Assembly: GCA_046349775.1 (NCBI GenBank)
Contig: JAXMBS010000009.1
Span: 1 to 64,000 of the forward strand
Origin: JAEUIG01 sp046349775
GTDB lineage: Bacteria > Planctomycetota > Planctomycetia > Planctomycetales > Planctomycetaceae
Length of the DNA stretch: 64,000 nt
Direction of reading: 5' to 3'
The notes under the pieces are model-generated. The model was not told the DNA's origin. It searched no databases and saw only the letters and a list, made by a program, of their open reading frames with translations. Below, piece by piece: positions 45,455 through 53,811 of the stretch (position 1 is its first letter; each line of letters begins with the position of its first letter). The position numbers were made by a program, and so were the translations under genes.

Positions 45455-45482
45455 AGCGGCAGCGCGTTGCATGACTGCCGCT
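45455..45482. terminator. Hairpin between convergent genes
   Basis: AGCGGCAG (45455-45462) pairs perfectly with CTGCCGCT (45475-45482) across a 12-nt loop, between the HD-type regulator and the leftward CsrA-REC gene. Confidence 0.4.
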
Positions 45483-45635
45483 CCACCGCCTCCACATCGA
45501 ACCACCATTACCGCTCTGCCGACGCCGCTAAGTAAATCCAGCGAGATTCATCATCCCGTGGCGCGATCCGGGGCGCGGTCCTCCTGACCGCTTCAGATTC
45601 CGGCATCCTGCCTTCCCCGGAACGCTTTCTCGCAA

Positions 45636-46403
45636 TCAGGCGGAGACCCGAGTCTCCCGGCTGCTCAGTTCACTCACCAGCGAAAGTGGATTAATCGGCT
45701 TGCGGAACCATCGATCGACTCCAGAAGGCCCAATCGGCACGGCTGCAGCTTCCGGGCTCATTCCCGAGATCGCGAAAATCCGGAGGTTGCAAGTCGCTGG
45801 ATTCTCACGCAACCTTCTCACCGTTGTCGGCCCATCCATCCTTGGCATGGCCATGTCCAGCAGGATTATCTCGGGCAATCGTCGCGTTTCGACATAGTTG
45901 ATCGCTTCCACTCCATCCAGAGCGGTATCGACGTCGAAGTTGCAAGTGCGCAAGAAGCCTGCGAGGAGTTCCGCCTCGTTGGCGTTGTCTTCAACAATCA
46001 AAGCACGTCGGCGGACTGGCATTGCCTGGCCGGAGTCGGTGCGATCCAGACTTTGGATCTCAGTTTCGACTCTCTCGAGTTCAAGCAACATCTTATACAG
46101 TGCCGGTTCCACGTCGACTTGCTGCCCCGCTTCTAGCTTCCGCGCCAGCAGGCAAAGGCCGAACATGGCCGTATTGACCTGATTTCGCAGCCGATGTGTT
46201 GAATCCGCGGTCCGAAGCGAGACGTCTGATCCGTCTCGCGATTCGGCGGGCGACGGTGAGACCTCGTGACGGAAAATGGGAATCTCCTGTGGCGCGTCTA
46301 TCCCTAAACGGACGACATTTCCTGAAATTCGTAAGACCGTCACGTCAACCCCGAGGGTGGGGAACACGACGCGTTCATCCTTGCGCCGAGAAACGACGAG
46401 CAT
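45636..46403 (-). CDS. CsrA-receiver fusion protein
   Basis: ATG 46403 is preceded by GGAAGGAG seven bases upstream. The longer frame to 46457 has no site. Of 255 residues, 1-50 are a full CsrA domain (MLVVSRRKDERVVFPTLGVD; ISGNVVRLGIDAPQEIPIFR) with R45 at the conserved RNA-contact position. Residues 65-120 form a helical segment whose start, THRLRNQVNTAMFG, resembles a kinase H-box (His 70) with no ATPase domain behind it. Residues 131-255 are a receiver with acidic EDN 138-140, phospho-Asp D183 in IILLDMAMPRMDG, and Lys 235 in FRKPINP. CsrA is normally a free 60-70-residue mRNA-binding dimer. Here RNA binding could be controlled by phosphorylation. It converges on the kinase/HD-regulator operon. 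Confidence 0.9.
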   Translation of the reverse strand: MLVVSRRKDERVVFPTLGVDVTVLRISGNVVRLGIDAPQEIPIFRHEVSPSPAESRDGSDVSLRTADSTHRLRNQVNTAMFGLCLLARKLEAGQQVDVEPALYKMLLELERVETEIQSLDRTDSGQAMPVRRRALIVEDNANEAELLAGFLRTCNFDVDTALDGVEAINYVETRRLPEIILLDMAMPRMDGPTTVRRLRENPATCNLRIFAISGMSPEAAAVPIGPSGVDRWFRKPINPLSLVSELSSRETRVSA

Positions 46404-46960
46404 CGCACGCTCCTTCCTTGAAGAAATAGTGCGGAGAGGGCTTCCGTTCCGCAACATACTTACGGCAGCCTCACTCCTTCGGCTACAGCAAGCTCATCGT
46501 TTAGCCAATGTCCACATCGGCCAAAACCGACAGTTGATGAGTTTGCGACGAGGATGCTAGCGTCGACACGAGCCAGCGCCAACCACCGGGCCCATGGTTC
46601 TAATGAGAAAGCAGTATGACGCTTTATTGTCGTAGGTAAGCCTGACCGACAGCCGGCAGAGGCATACCTTAAGCATCGTTCTCACAAACAAATGTCCGTC
46701 GCCGGACAATCTGGGCACTCTATGTGTTCAACTTGCATCCTAGAACTCACAGTCGGTTTTATCAGTCGAAAACACTTCTACTTGCGTGCTCCTTTGACTC
46801 AGTTCGCTGAACCCGCCAGCACGGCATTCGACTATAATGGCTCGCGATAAGGAGGTCGCGACCCGAACACGTTGCTCTGTCAGGTTGCGGACATTGCGGG
46901 CGTCGCGTTTCAAATACTAGGTGCTATGGGCGAGGACTCCTGAGGATAGAGACGAACACA
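46404..46960. other. Divergent intergenic region between CsrA-REC and heme oxygenase
   Basis: No gene seen. It holds TATAAT at 46833-46838 without a matching -35 at normal spacing, and a small GTCCG/CGGAC hairpin at 46694-46707. No good sigma54 match was found for either gene. Confidence 0.45.
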
Positions 46961-47578
46961 ATGACGACTATACATCAACGCCTCCGTCAACGGACGGCAG
47001 CTTTCCACGATGCACTCGAATTCCGAGTGGCGTCGATCATCGACAATCCGACGGCATCGAGTTATGCGATGCTGCTTGCTGCGATGTATGGATACTACGC
47101 ACCGTTAGAAGATGCGCTCGCCCAGAATGTGGACCTGACGCGTTTAGGGATCAACCTTGATGAGCGGAAGAAGCAAAACCTGATCGAAGCGGATCTGCAG
47201 CTGTTTGGAGTGGATGCAGCAGCGATTGAGCGCTGCGGTACGCTGCCGGCGACACAACTGGCAGGCGCGGCGCTGGGCTGCCTTTACGTTCTTGAGGGTT
47301 CAACTCTCGGCGGACGAGTGATTGCCCGGCGGATTTCGAGTCGGCTAAACGTAACTCCTGACTCTGGCCTGTTGTTCTTTACAGGTTATGGAGCTGAATG
47401 CGGCACGATGTGGCGCGAATTCCTGACTTCTCTGGAACGCGCATCCGCAGACGATGCCTTCGCCGAGGAGACATGCCAAGGCGCGATTGACTGCTTCGCA
47501 AAGCTGGACAACTGGTTGGAGCGATCGCTTGCATTGGGCGGCATGCGCGAAAACAAGACCAGTAACTCTCGAAAGTGA
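46961..47578 (+). CDS. bphO: Biliverdin-producing heme oxygenase
   Basis: A 205-residue intact protein. The N-terminus, MTTIHQRLRQRTAAFHDALE, carries the proximal heme ligand H16. The distal helix signature is ALGCLYVLEGSTLGGRVIAR (about 105-123). The end, MWREFLTSLERA, and length fit bacterial BphO/HemO-type oxygenases. It opens heme to biliverdin IX-alpha, CO and iron, in the cytoplasm. The bacteriophytochrome kinase ends 76 bp away on the opposite strand and needs biliverdin as chromophore, so the two almost certainly form a functional pair. Unlike many bphO-bphP pairs they are convergent, not an operon. The ribosome site (GAGGA) is rather distant from the ATG. Confidence 0.9.
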   Translation: MTTIHQRLRQRTAAFHDALEFRVASIIDNPTASSYAMLLAAMYGYYAPLEDALAQNVDLTRLGINLDERKKQNLIEADLQLFGVDAAAIERCGTLPATQLAGAALGCLYVLEGSTLGGRVIARRISSRLNVTPDSGLLFFTGYGAECGTMWREFLTSLERASADDAFAEETCQGAIDCFAKLDNWLERSLALGGMRENKTSNSRK

Positions 47579-47654
47579 CGATGCTTGCGCGTTGTGTCCG
47601 CTTTCACGTCTCCGAATCATTCCAATAGAGCGCGACGCATCGCCGGTCGGCGCC

Positions 47655-50412
47655 CTAGAGTCGATTTGTCACGCTGCCGACGAGTGCGAGCAATTCCTCG
47701 ACATCGACAGGTTTGGTCACATGTGCCTGGAATCCGGCCAGTATCGCCCGACGACGGTCTTCGGCGCGGGCATACGCCGTCAAAGCGATCGCAGGAATCT
47801 TGGGACGGCCGAGCATTGACTCTGCCTTGCGCCAACTCCGGATGAATGCATAGCCGTCCGTCCCGGGCATTCCGATATCCGAGATTATCACGTCGATGTC
47901 GTGCTGACGAAGCACGGCTTCTGCCTGTTCCGCACTCCCGGCTGACGACACCTTACAGCCGAAATCGCTCAGAATGCGATGCATAAGCTCTCGAGCATCC
48001 TCCTGATCATCGATGGAGAGCGCACGAACTCCTGCCAAATCGACACGCCCGTTGCGATCGGACGGTATGCAGTTCTCTAACTGCCTCGTCTCATCATCGT
48101 AGTCCGCGACGACGCGCACTGGCAGCGAAACGACAAACATCGCCCCCTCTCCTCGGCCGCGGCTGGCGGCGCGGACGGTGCCGCCGTGCATTTCCACCAG
48201 GCTACGGACGATCGACAAACCGAGGCCCAATCCTCCGTGGTGCCGAGACGACGTGCTATCCGACTGCCGGAACCGTTCAAAGACGAATGGCAGGAATTCC
48301 GGCGAGATTCCTTCGCCGGTGTCAGAGACAGTTAGTTCGACATGGGAGCGTACACGTTGCAGGATCACCTGAACTTTGCCGTCGCGCGGCGTGAATTTCA
48401 CGGCGTTCGACAGCAAATTCCAGACGACCTGCTGCAACCGGTGCGGATCGCCGGTTGTCTTTACACCGGACATCGGATCGATCAGTTTCTCGACTCGTAC
48501 CCCTTTCGCTTCGGCAGCGAGTGCAACCGTCGTGATCGCGGATTCGACGATCGACGGCAGATCGGTGTCCTGCAGATCAAGGCGCAGCTTTCCGGCAATG
48601 ATGCGGCTCATGTCGAGCAGGTCTTCGATCATCTGCGCCTGCGAGCGGGCGTTGCGCTCGATGACGGTCAGCCCCTCCGATAAGGCTGTCGAACTGCTTT
48701 TCTGTTGTTGCAGGATCTGCGTCCAGCCGAGGATCGCGTTGAGGGGCGTTCGCAGTTCATGCGAGAGTGTTGCCACGAACGTGTCTTTCATCTCGTTCAT
48801 CCGCTCACTGGCGGTCCTCGCGGCTCGCTCGCTCTCCAGAATAGCCTCTCGCTCCAGGCTGGCCTGCTGTAACTTCGAATGCTCCGATGACAGTTTCTCC
48901 GCGCGGTCAATCAGTTGTGCGATCAGACGTTCTCGGAATTTACGGGCAGCCTCGAGTTCCTCTGCCTTCCACGGTGCAGAACGCCCCTTGACGGTCTCTC
49001 GCCACAAGGCAAAAGATCCACGAGGGCTGAGACGCGCTTCACCGTCGCCCTTGACGACGCTCTTGCGCGGGTCGCCGGCCCAGTCGACCGGTCGCTCCTG
49101 CTCGGGACGAAACCACAGGACGTGATGATGACCGGCTGCCGCCACCGAAATCGCCAGGACCCCGCTTGCGACTCCCCAAGAATGCCACTGCCGTACCATT
49201 CTTGTAAGTGGTCGGTGGCAAAGATCCCCGAGGGCTGCTGCTGCTTGAGCCAATCGCAAACACCGAGGATTTCCTTCTCACGAGGCGCATGTCCGATCCT
49301 AAGGACTTGCTTGCCGACGACGACGGCCGCTCCGTCGGATTGCAGAATCGAGAGCAAGTTCGGCTGGCCGTTGATCAGCGCCTCCGTCGGACTTTCAGAA
49401 TCGGCTAAGCGAGTGAACAGCTCCGTCATTGTCTTGTCCATCGTCTCCCGATAGTCGCGCAGCTCGCGATCTTCGGCGGCCGCAACGGAGAGTGACATCA
49501 ACTGTCCCAGTAACTCACAGGCAGTGCGTACGTCGTATGCGACGAACCGAGGCGAATAGTGGTGGCACGCTATGAGCCCCCACAGCCTCCCGTCGCGAAT
49601 GAGGGACACCGACATTGAGGCACTCACACCCATGTTCCGGAGGTACTCCAGATGGATCGGAGACACGCTTCTCAATACCGAATACGAGAGGTCCAGCGGC
49701 AGTTCGGCATCCGCTCCTGAAGCAGGGACAATGGTGGAGGGCTGATAATCACGATCCGAGATAAATCGCAACCAGTTTTTGGCGTACAGTTCGCGAGCCT
49801 GCTGAGGGATGTCCCCGGCTGGATAGTGCAGTCCCAGGAACGACTCCAGGTCTTCACGGCGATCTTCGGCGACGACCTCCCCGTTCCACTCGGTGTCGAA
49901 GCGGTAGAGCATGACGCGGTCGAAACCGCTGATTCGCCGCACATGCCGCGCGCACAACTCACTTACTTCCTTCACCGAAGGAGCCTGCTGCAATTGGCGA
50001 ATCGACTGCTGAACAAGTCGATACAGTCCAGTCGCGGAATGCTGCTGTTCCGACACCCGGGGCTCGAGTTCCAGATACAACCTGTCGCCATTCCGATGTG
50101 CGATTGCGTCGAACTCCCTGGCACACTCCCGCAACCGCACGGAGAACAGGTACACCGGTCGACCTTCGGTGACCTCGTGGCGCAGCAGGGTTTCCCGCTC
50201 TTCCGATTCTTCTGCTATGAAAAGACTCAGCAGCGAGGCGCCGAGCAGTTCCTCGTGTCCGATCCCGAAGGTGTCTCGCACTGTTCTCACTGAGGTGTGA
50301 AATAATGAGATCGTTCACACCGCAGACGAACAACATTCCGTGCGGTTGAATGGCACCGGAGCGATGTCGGTTCGGTGTCGCAGTTGCTCAGATCAACCGG
50401 TGGCGTGTTCAT
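47655..50412 (-). pseudogene. bphP: Bacteriophytochrome hybrid histidine kinase, three frameshifts
   Basis: ATG 50412 opens MNTPPVDLSNCDTEP, with the biliverdin-binding Cys at position 11. After a one-base shift near 50355 comes the signature IQPHGMLFVCG. A second shift near 50285 leads to the main photosensory frame: GAF domain (ISGFDRVMLYRFDTEWNGEV; LHYPAGDIPQQARELY with the conserved DIP; VSPIHLEYLRNMGVSASMSV) and the PHY domain. A third shift near 49160 leads to the PHY tongue end (APWKAEELEAARKFRERL), HisKA (FVATLSHELRTPLNAILGW), the ATPase (WNLLSNAVKFTPRD; DTGEGIS; GLGLGLSIVRSLV) and the receiver (VIISDIGMPGTDGYAF; HVTKPVDVEELL). All domains are present and well conserved. Only three indels separate it from a full 900-residue red/far-red light sensor. 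Confidence 0.9.
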
Positions 50413-50976
50413 AGCTTTCGAGTGTGCGATCAATGACCGTCTTGCGGTAATGAGTGTCTCGAATGATCCCCGAGAATTCTAACACGTCACTCAGACGGCA
50501 CGATGGGGGTTCCCCCGATGGGTCCGATCAGGCAAGTTGAGGCGAGCAGTCGACGCGGAGAATTCCCGATGTCGACGATGAGACGGCTGCCATCCGCAGC
50601 CAGGCCAACACGGAGACGCTGCTGGCAGACGGCCCGGTCCTAATGGGGTTTCGCGAGCCGGACGTTCTTGAGACGATCGCTGCACCGGACAAGTTCAACG
50701 TCTTGCGTGGCCATCAGCAGTACGGCAGGGGCCGGGTGCGGGGCGCGCAGATGTCGCTAAATGTCGCGGTGATGGGGTCGCCATTCTATCGACCGGGCCA
50801 GTTATCCCAACGACAGCCCCGTTGAGGGCCTCGTCCGCGAGACGGCTCTCGGACCGCACTCGATCCTCCAGGCTCGGCAGCATGGCGAAGAGGCTTCCTG
50901 GACCTGAAACGTCTGTGTGACCTGAGTTTCGCGGAGATGTCGGGCATAGGAGCAAGCGAGCTCGGTTTCCAGTAGG
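50413..50976. other. Intergenic, no gene seen
   Basis: Upstream of the bacteriophytochrome. A 60-codon frame at 50643-50825 has no motif or ribosome site. It leads into the att-like region. Confidence 0.45.
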
Positions 50977-50996
50977 TTGTACACAGATTGTACACA
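50977..50996. repeat. Two direct TTGTACACA repeats
   Basis: TTGTACACA occurs at 50977-50985 and 50988-50996, spaced one helical turn apart, 126 bp from the tRNA fragment. Possible recombinase arm-type or regulator sites. Confidence 0.4.
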
Positions 50997-51121
50997 CCTG
51001 CTTGGAAATGCGTTGAGTTCCTCGCGCGTATTCTTGCAAGGATATGCAATCGGCAGGCGTTGCGTGAACTCGTTTCCTCACCTTCCTTTTGGTGCAGTTG
51101 CTCGCGGCTCGATCGGGAATC

Positions 51122-51163
51122 TTTGGGAGCTGGAAGTCGCAGGTTCGAATCCTGTCGCCCCGA
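51122..51163 (+). other. tRNA-Pro(UGG) 3' fragment, probable attachment site
   Basis: From TTTGGGA (an anticodon loop with TGG) the sequence continues GCTGGAAGTC (stem, variable loop), GCAGGTTCGAATCCTGT (T arm, paired) and CGCCCCGA (acceptor and discriminator). The anticodon 5' stem, D arm and 5' acceptor (expected CGGGGCG) are absent upstream, so it is a 42-nt fragment, not a gene. A block from anticodon loop to 3' end is the usual identity segment of tyrosine-recombinase elements. Confidence 0.75.
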
Positions 51164-51290
51164 TTTGCTTTGCGAACGGTGTGTCGACGGAGAGAATTGA
51201 GAATCGACCGCAGGCAATCTCACCTGCTTTCGCCTCTCCCGACCCGCATCCAATTCGCTGATTTGCTGGTCGGACCAGTGACCGGCGCAT

Positions 51291-52112
51291 ATGACAACCC
51301 TCGCTGGCAAAACTCTGCTTATTACGGGCGGCAGCCGGGGCATCAGTAAGGCGATCGCACTGCGGGCCGCGCGACGGCGCTTATATTGCCGTCGTGGCCA
51401 AAACCGACAAACCAGACCCGCAGCTTTGCCGGGGACCGTCCACACGGCGGTCGAGGAAATCGCCGCTGCAGGTGGCCGGGGACTCGCCTGTATTGCTGAT
51501 ATCCGGTCGGAAGAGCAGGTGCAGGCGGCCGTCGAACGGACGGTAGAGACGTTTGGCGGAATCGACATCCTCGTCAACAACGCCAGTGCGATTCAATTGA
51601 CCGGGACGGTGGCGACTGAGATGAAGCGGTTCGACCTGCTGCAGGGCGTCAACGTCCGCGGCACGTACCTGTGCTCAAAGCTGTGTATTCCGCATCTGCG
51701 GCGCGCGGCGAACCCGCACATCCTCAACATTTCCCCGCCCCTGAATCTCGAGCCGCGCTGGTTTCAGAACCACGTGGCGTATTCGATCTCAAAGTTCGGC
51801 ATGAGCCTGTGCGTGCTGGGGATGTCGGCCGAATTGGCGGCGGACGGCATTGCCGTGAACGCGCTGTGGCCGCGGACAGCGATTGCGACCGCAGCCGTGC
51901 GAAACCTCCTCGGCGGCGACAATGCGGTAGCCCGTTGCCGCAAGCCGGAGATTATGGCCGATGCGGCGCACGCCATTCTGATGCGCCGCAGCCGCGCGTG
52001 CACCGGTCGGTTTTTCATTGATGACGAAGTGCTGGCCGAGGAGGGTATAACGGACCTGAGCTGCTATGCAGTCACGCCCGGCACGGAGCTATTGCCGGAC
52101 TTCTTTGTGTGA
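51291..52112 (+). CDS. Short-chain dehydrogenase/reductase (HSDL2-like)
   Basis: A 273-residue SDR: cofactor motif TLLITGGSRGISKAIAL (the usual TGxxxGI), NNASA in DILVNNASAIQLTG, active-site Tyr and Lys in VAYSISKFGMSL, and the family tail ITDLSCYAVTPGTELLPDFF seen in HSDL2-like enzymes. It is probably NADP(H)-dependent, with unknown substrate. Between about 51375 and 51430 the frame reads Arg-rich text (RRRLYCRRGQNRQTR). The +1 frame there reads RDGAYIAVVAKTDKPDPQ, which is what relatives have. Two compensating indels therefore scramble about 18 residues of the cofactor-binding region. The ATG has no clear ribosome site. Confidence 0.85.
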   Translation: MTTLAGKTLLITGGSRGISKAIALRAARRRLYCRRGQNRQTRPAALPGTVHTAVEEIAAAGGRGLACIADIRSEEQVQAAVERTVETFGGIDILVNNASAIQLTGTVATEMKRFDLLQGVNVRGTYLCSKLCIPHLRRAANPHILNISPPLNLEPRWFQNHVAYSISKFGMSLCVLGMSAELAADGIAVNALWPRTAIATAAVRNLLGGDNAVARCRKPEIMADAAHAILMRRSRACTGRFFIDDEVLAEEGITDLSCYAVTPGTELLPDFFV

Positions 52113-52132
52113 GCGGTGGCCCTGCGACGTCG

Positions 52133-53539
52133 TCACACCATCTCGCGGATCGGCGCGCCGCGATCTAGCAGGTACTGCGGCCGGCCCGTGGGATCCTGGA
52201 GCGTCGTCGCCGTCGCATTGATGCCCAAGTTCCAGTACAGCGTGGCCAGGATGTCCTGGTACTGGACCGGTCGCGCCGCGACTTCTGATGCGAGGCGGTC
52301 GGTGGCGCCGATGACCTGCCCGACGCGCAGGCCGCCGCCCGCCAGAAACGCCGGTCCCACCTGCGGCCAGTGGTGCCGGCCTCCCTGGGATTTGTCGTCG
52401 ATGCGCGGCGTGCGGCCGAATTCGCCCCAGGCAACGATCGTGACGTCGTCGAGCATGCCGCGCTCCTCCAGGTCGGTGACCAGCGCGTGCAGACCGCAGT
52501 CGAGGATCGGCAGGACCTGTCGCAGACGGGGGAAATTCTCGGAGTGCGTGTCGAAGTCGCTGAGTGACAGCGTCACGACGCGCACGCCGGCCTCGACGAG
52601 CCGACGTGCCAGGAGGAATTTTCTCGCGGCGCGCGGATCCTCTGCCGTGTCAAATCGTTGCGTGGGATCGTCCGCCGGCGGCGTGTAACGCCGAAGCACG
52701 CGCGGATCCTCTTTCTCCAAATCGAGGGCATCGGCGAACTTGCCAGATGTCAAAATCGAGACGGCCTGCTGGGTGAAGCGATCCATGGCGTCCGTCATGC
52801 CCGAGGCGTCGATCGTGCGGCGGAGCGCGTCATGCGAGGCGAGCAGTCGGGTGCGCTCGTGCAGGCGCGCCGCGGTCAAGCCTGGATCGAGTGTGAGCTT
52901 GATGCTGTGATCGGCGCCCAGCGCCGCCAGCTCCTGGATCATGCGCGGTTCCAGCGGCCGCTCAAACATGGCCGAAATGTCGGGCCGGAATGGCTGAAAC
53001 GCGGGTCCCAAGAAACCCGGACGGGCGCTATTCCGCACGAGCGGCCGCCCCTGCATGAGATCGACGAACGCCGGCGTTGCGTCGGAAGTCGAACTCGTCA
53101 GCCTGGCAACGATCGACCCCATCGCCGGCCGGCCCCCCAGCGACTGCAAATCCTGAAGGTCGAATCCCGACATGCACTGAAAGGCATCATGGCGACTGGC
53201 GGAGCCGACCAGCGATCGGATCCAGACGAACTTGTCGGCGATGGTAGCGAGCCTGGGGAGGTGCTCGCACAAGTGGAATCCGGGCAGCGAAGTGGAAATG
53301 GGGCTGAACTCGCCGCGGATTTCGACCGGAGCGCCGGGTTTCAGGTCGATCATGTCCATGTGCGGCGGCCCACCGTCCAGGTGGACGTTGATGATCGCCT
53401 TACGCGTTGCGCCGCGACCGTCCTCGGCACGCAGGAGGTCGGCCAGGGTGAGTCCGGCCCCCAAGCTGCCCGCCGTGAGAAAATGACGCCGCGTCAGACC
53501 GTCGCATTGCTCTGGCGGCTTACCGAAGATGGTGAGCAT
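52133..53539 (-). CDS. DUF1501 family TAT-exported protein
   Basis: ATG 53539 (MLTIFGKPPEQCDGL) follows GGAGAG. The longer frame to 53644 is rejected. The 468-residue protein has a twin-arginine signal (TRRHFLTAGSLGAGLTLADL) and the DUF1501 body: NVHLDGGPPHMDMIDLKPGA, HLPRLATIADKFVWIRSL, VVTLSLSDFDTHSENFPRLR, VAWGEFGRTPRIDDKSQGGR and HHWPQVGPAFLAGGGLR. The metal-binding pattern resembles alkaline-phosphatase-superfamily sulfatases. DUF1501 genes are very abundant in planctomycetes, usually paired with DUF1549/cytochrome (PSCyt) genes; one such cytochrome appears 10 kb away at 63531. Its substrate is unknown. It is convergent with the SDR, 20 bp apart. Confidence 0.9.
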   Translation of the reverse strand: MLTIFGKPPEQCDGLTRRHFLTAGSLGAGLTLADLLRAEDGRGATRKAIINVHLDGGPPHMDMIDLKPGAPVEIRGEFSPISTSLPGFHLCEHLPRLATIADKFVWIRSLVGSASRHDAFQCMSGFDLQDLQSLGGRPAMGSIVARLTSSTSDATPAFVDLMQGRPLVRNSARPGFLGPAFQPFRPDISAMFERPLEPRMIQELAALGADHSIKLTLDPGLTAARLHERTRLLASHDALRRTIDASGMTDAMDRFTQQAVSILTSGKFADALDLEKEDPRVLRRYTPPADDPTQRFDTAEDPRAARKFLLARRLVEAGVRVVTLSLSDFDTHSENFPRLRQVLPILDCGLHALVTDLEERGMLDDVTIVAWGEFGRTPRIDDKSQGGRHHWPQVGPAFLAGGGLRVGQVIGATDRLASEVAARPVQYQDILATLYWNLGINATATTLQDPTGRPQYLLDRGAPIREMV

Positions 53540-53811
53540 CTCGCTCTCCGCACAAGCGGCTGTTTTCCGCTCTGCGACGCACCGCCCGGCGACTGTTCCA
53601 GCAAAAACGCGCGCACCGCAGACGGCGTTGACCGTGCGGCCCACATCATCGCACAGAGTCCGCCGGATCGCACGCCCAATCCAGGAATCGGGCGGTGATC
53701 CTGCCGCAGGGTCAAGACAGTGCGGATACCGGCTTTCGAGGGGTGCTCGCGCAAATCGCTCGAGTCAGCTGCGCTGGCGGCGGCAGGACGCCTCATCGCA
53801 AATTGAGCGGC

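Noticed and set aside
46833..46838. Sigma70-type promoter with TATAAT
   Set aside because: The nearest TTGACT lies about 33 bp upstream, far from the 17-bp optimum, and no start codon follows at a sensible distance.
51087..51163. Complete tRNA gene
   Set aside because: Only the part from the anticodon loop to the 3' end fits; the 5' acceptor, D arm and anticodon 5' stem are absent.
52658..53698. Plus-strand ORF of 346 codons
   Set aside because: Antisense to the DUF1501 gene, which has a clear TAT signal and family motifs.
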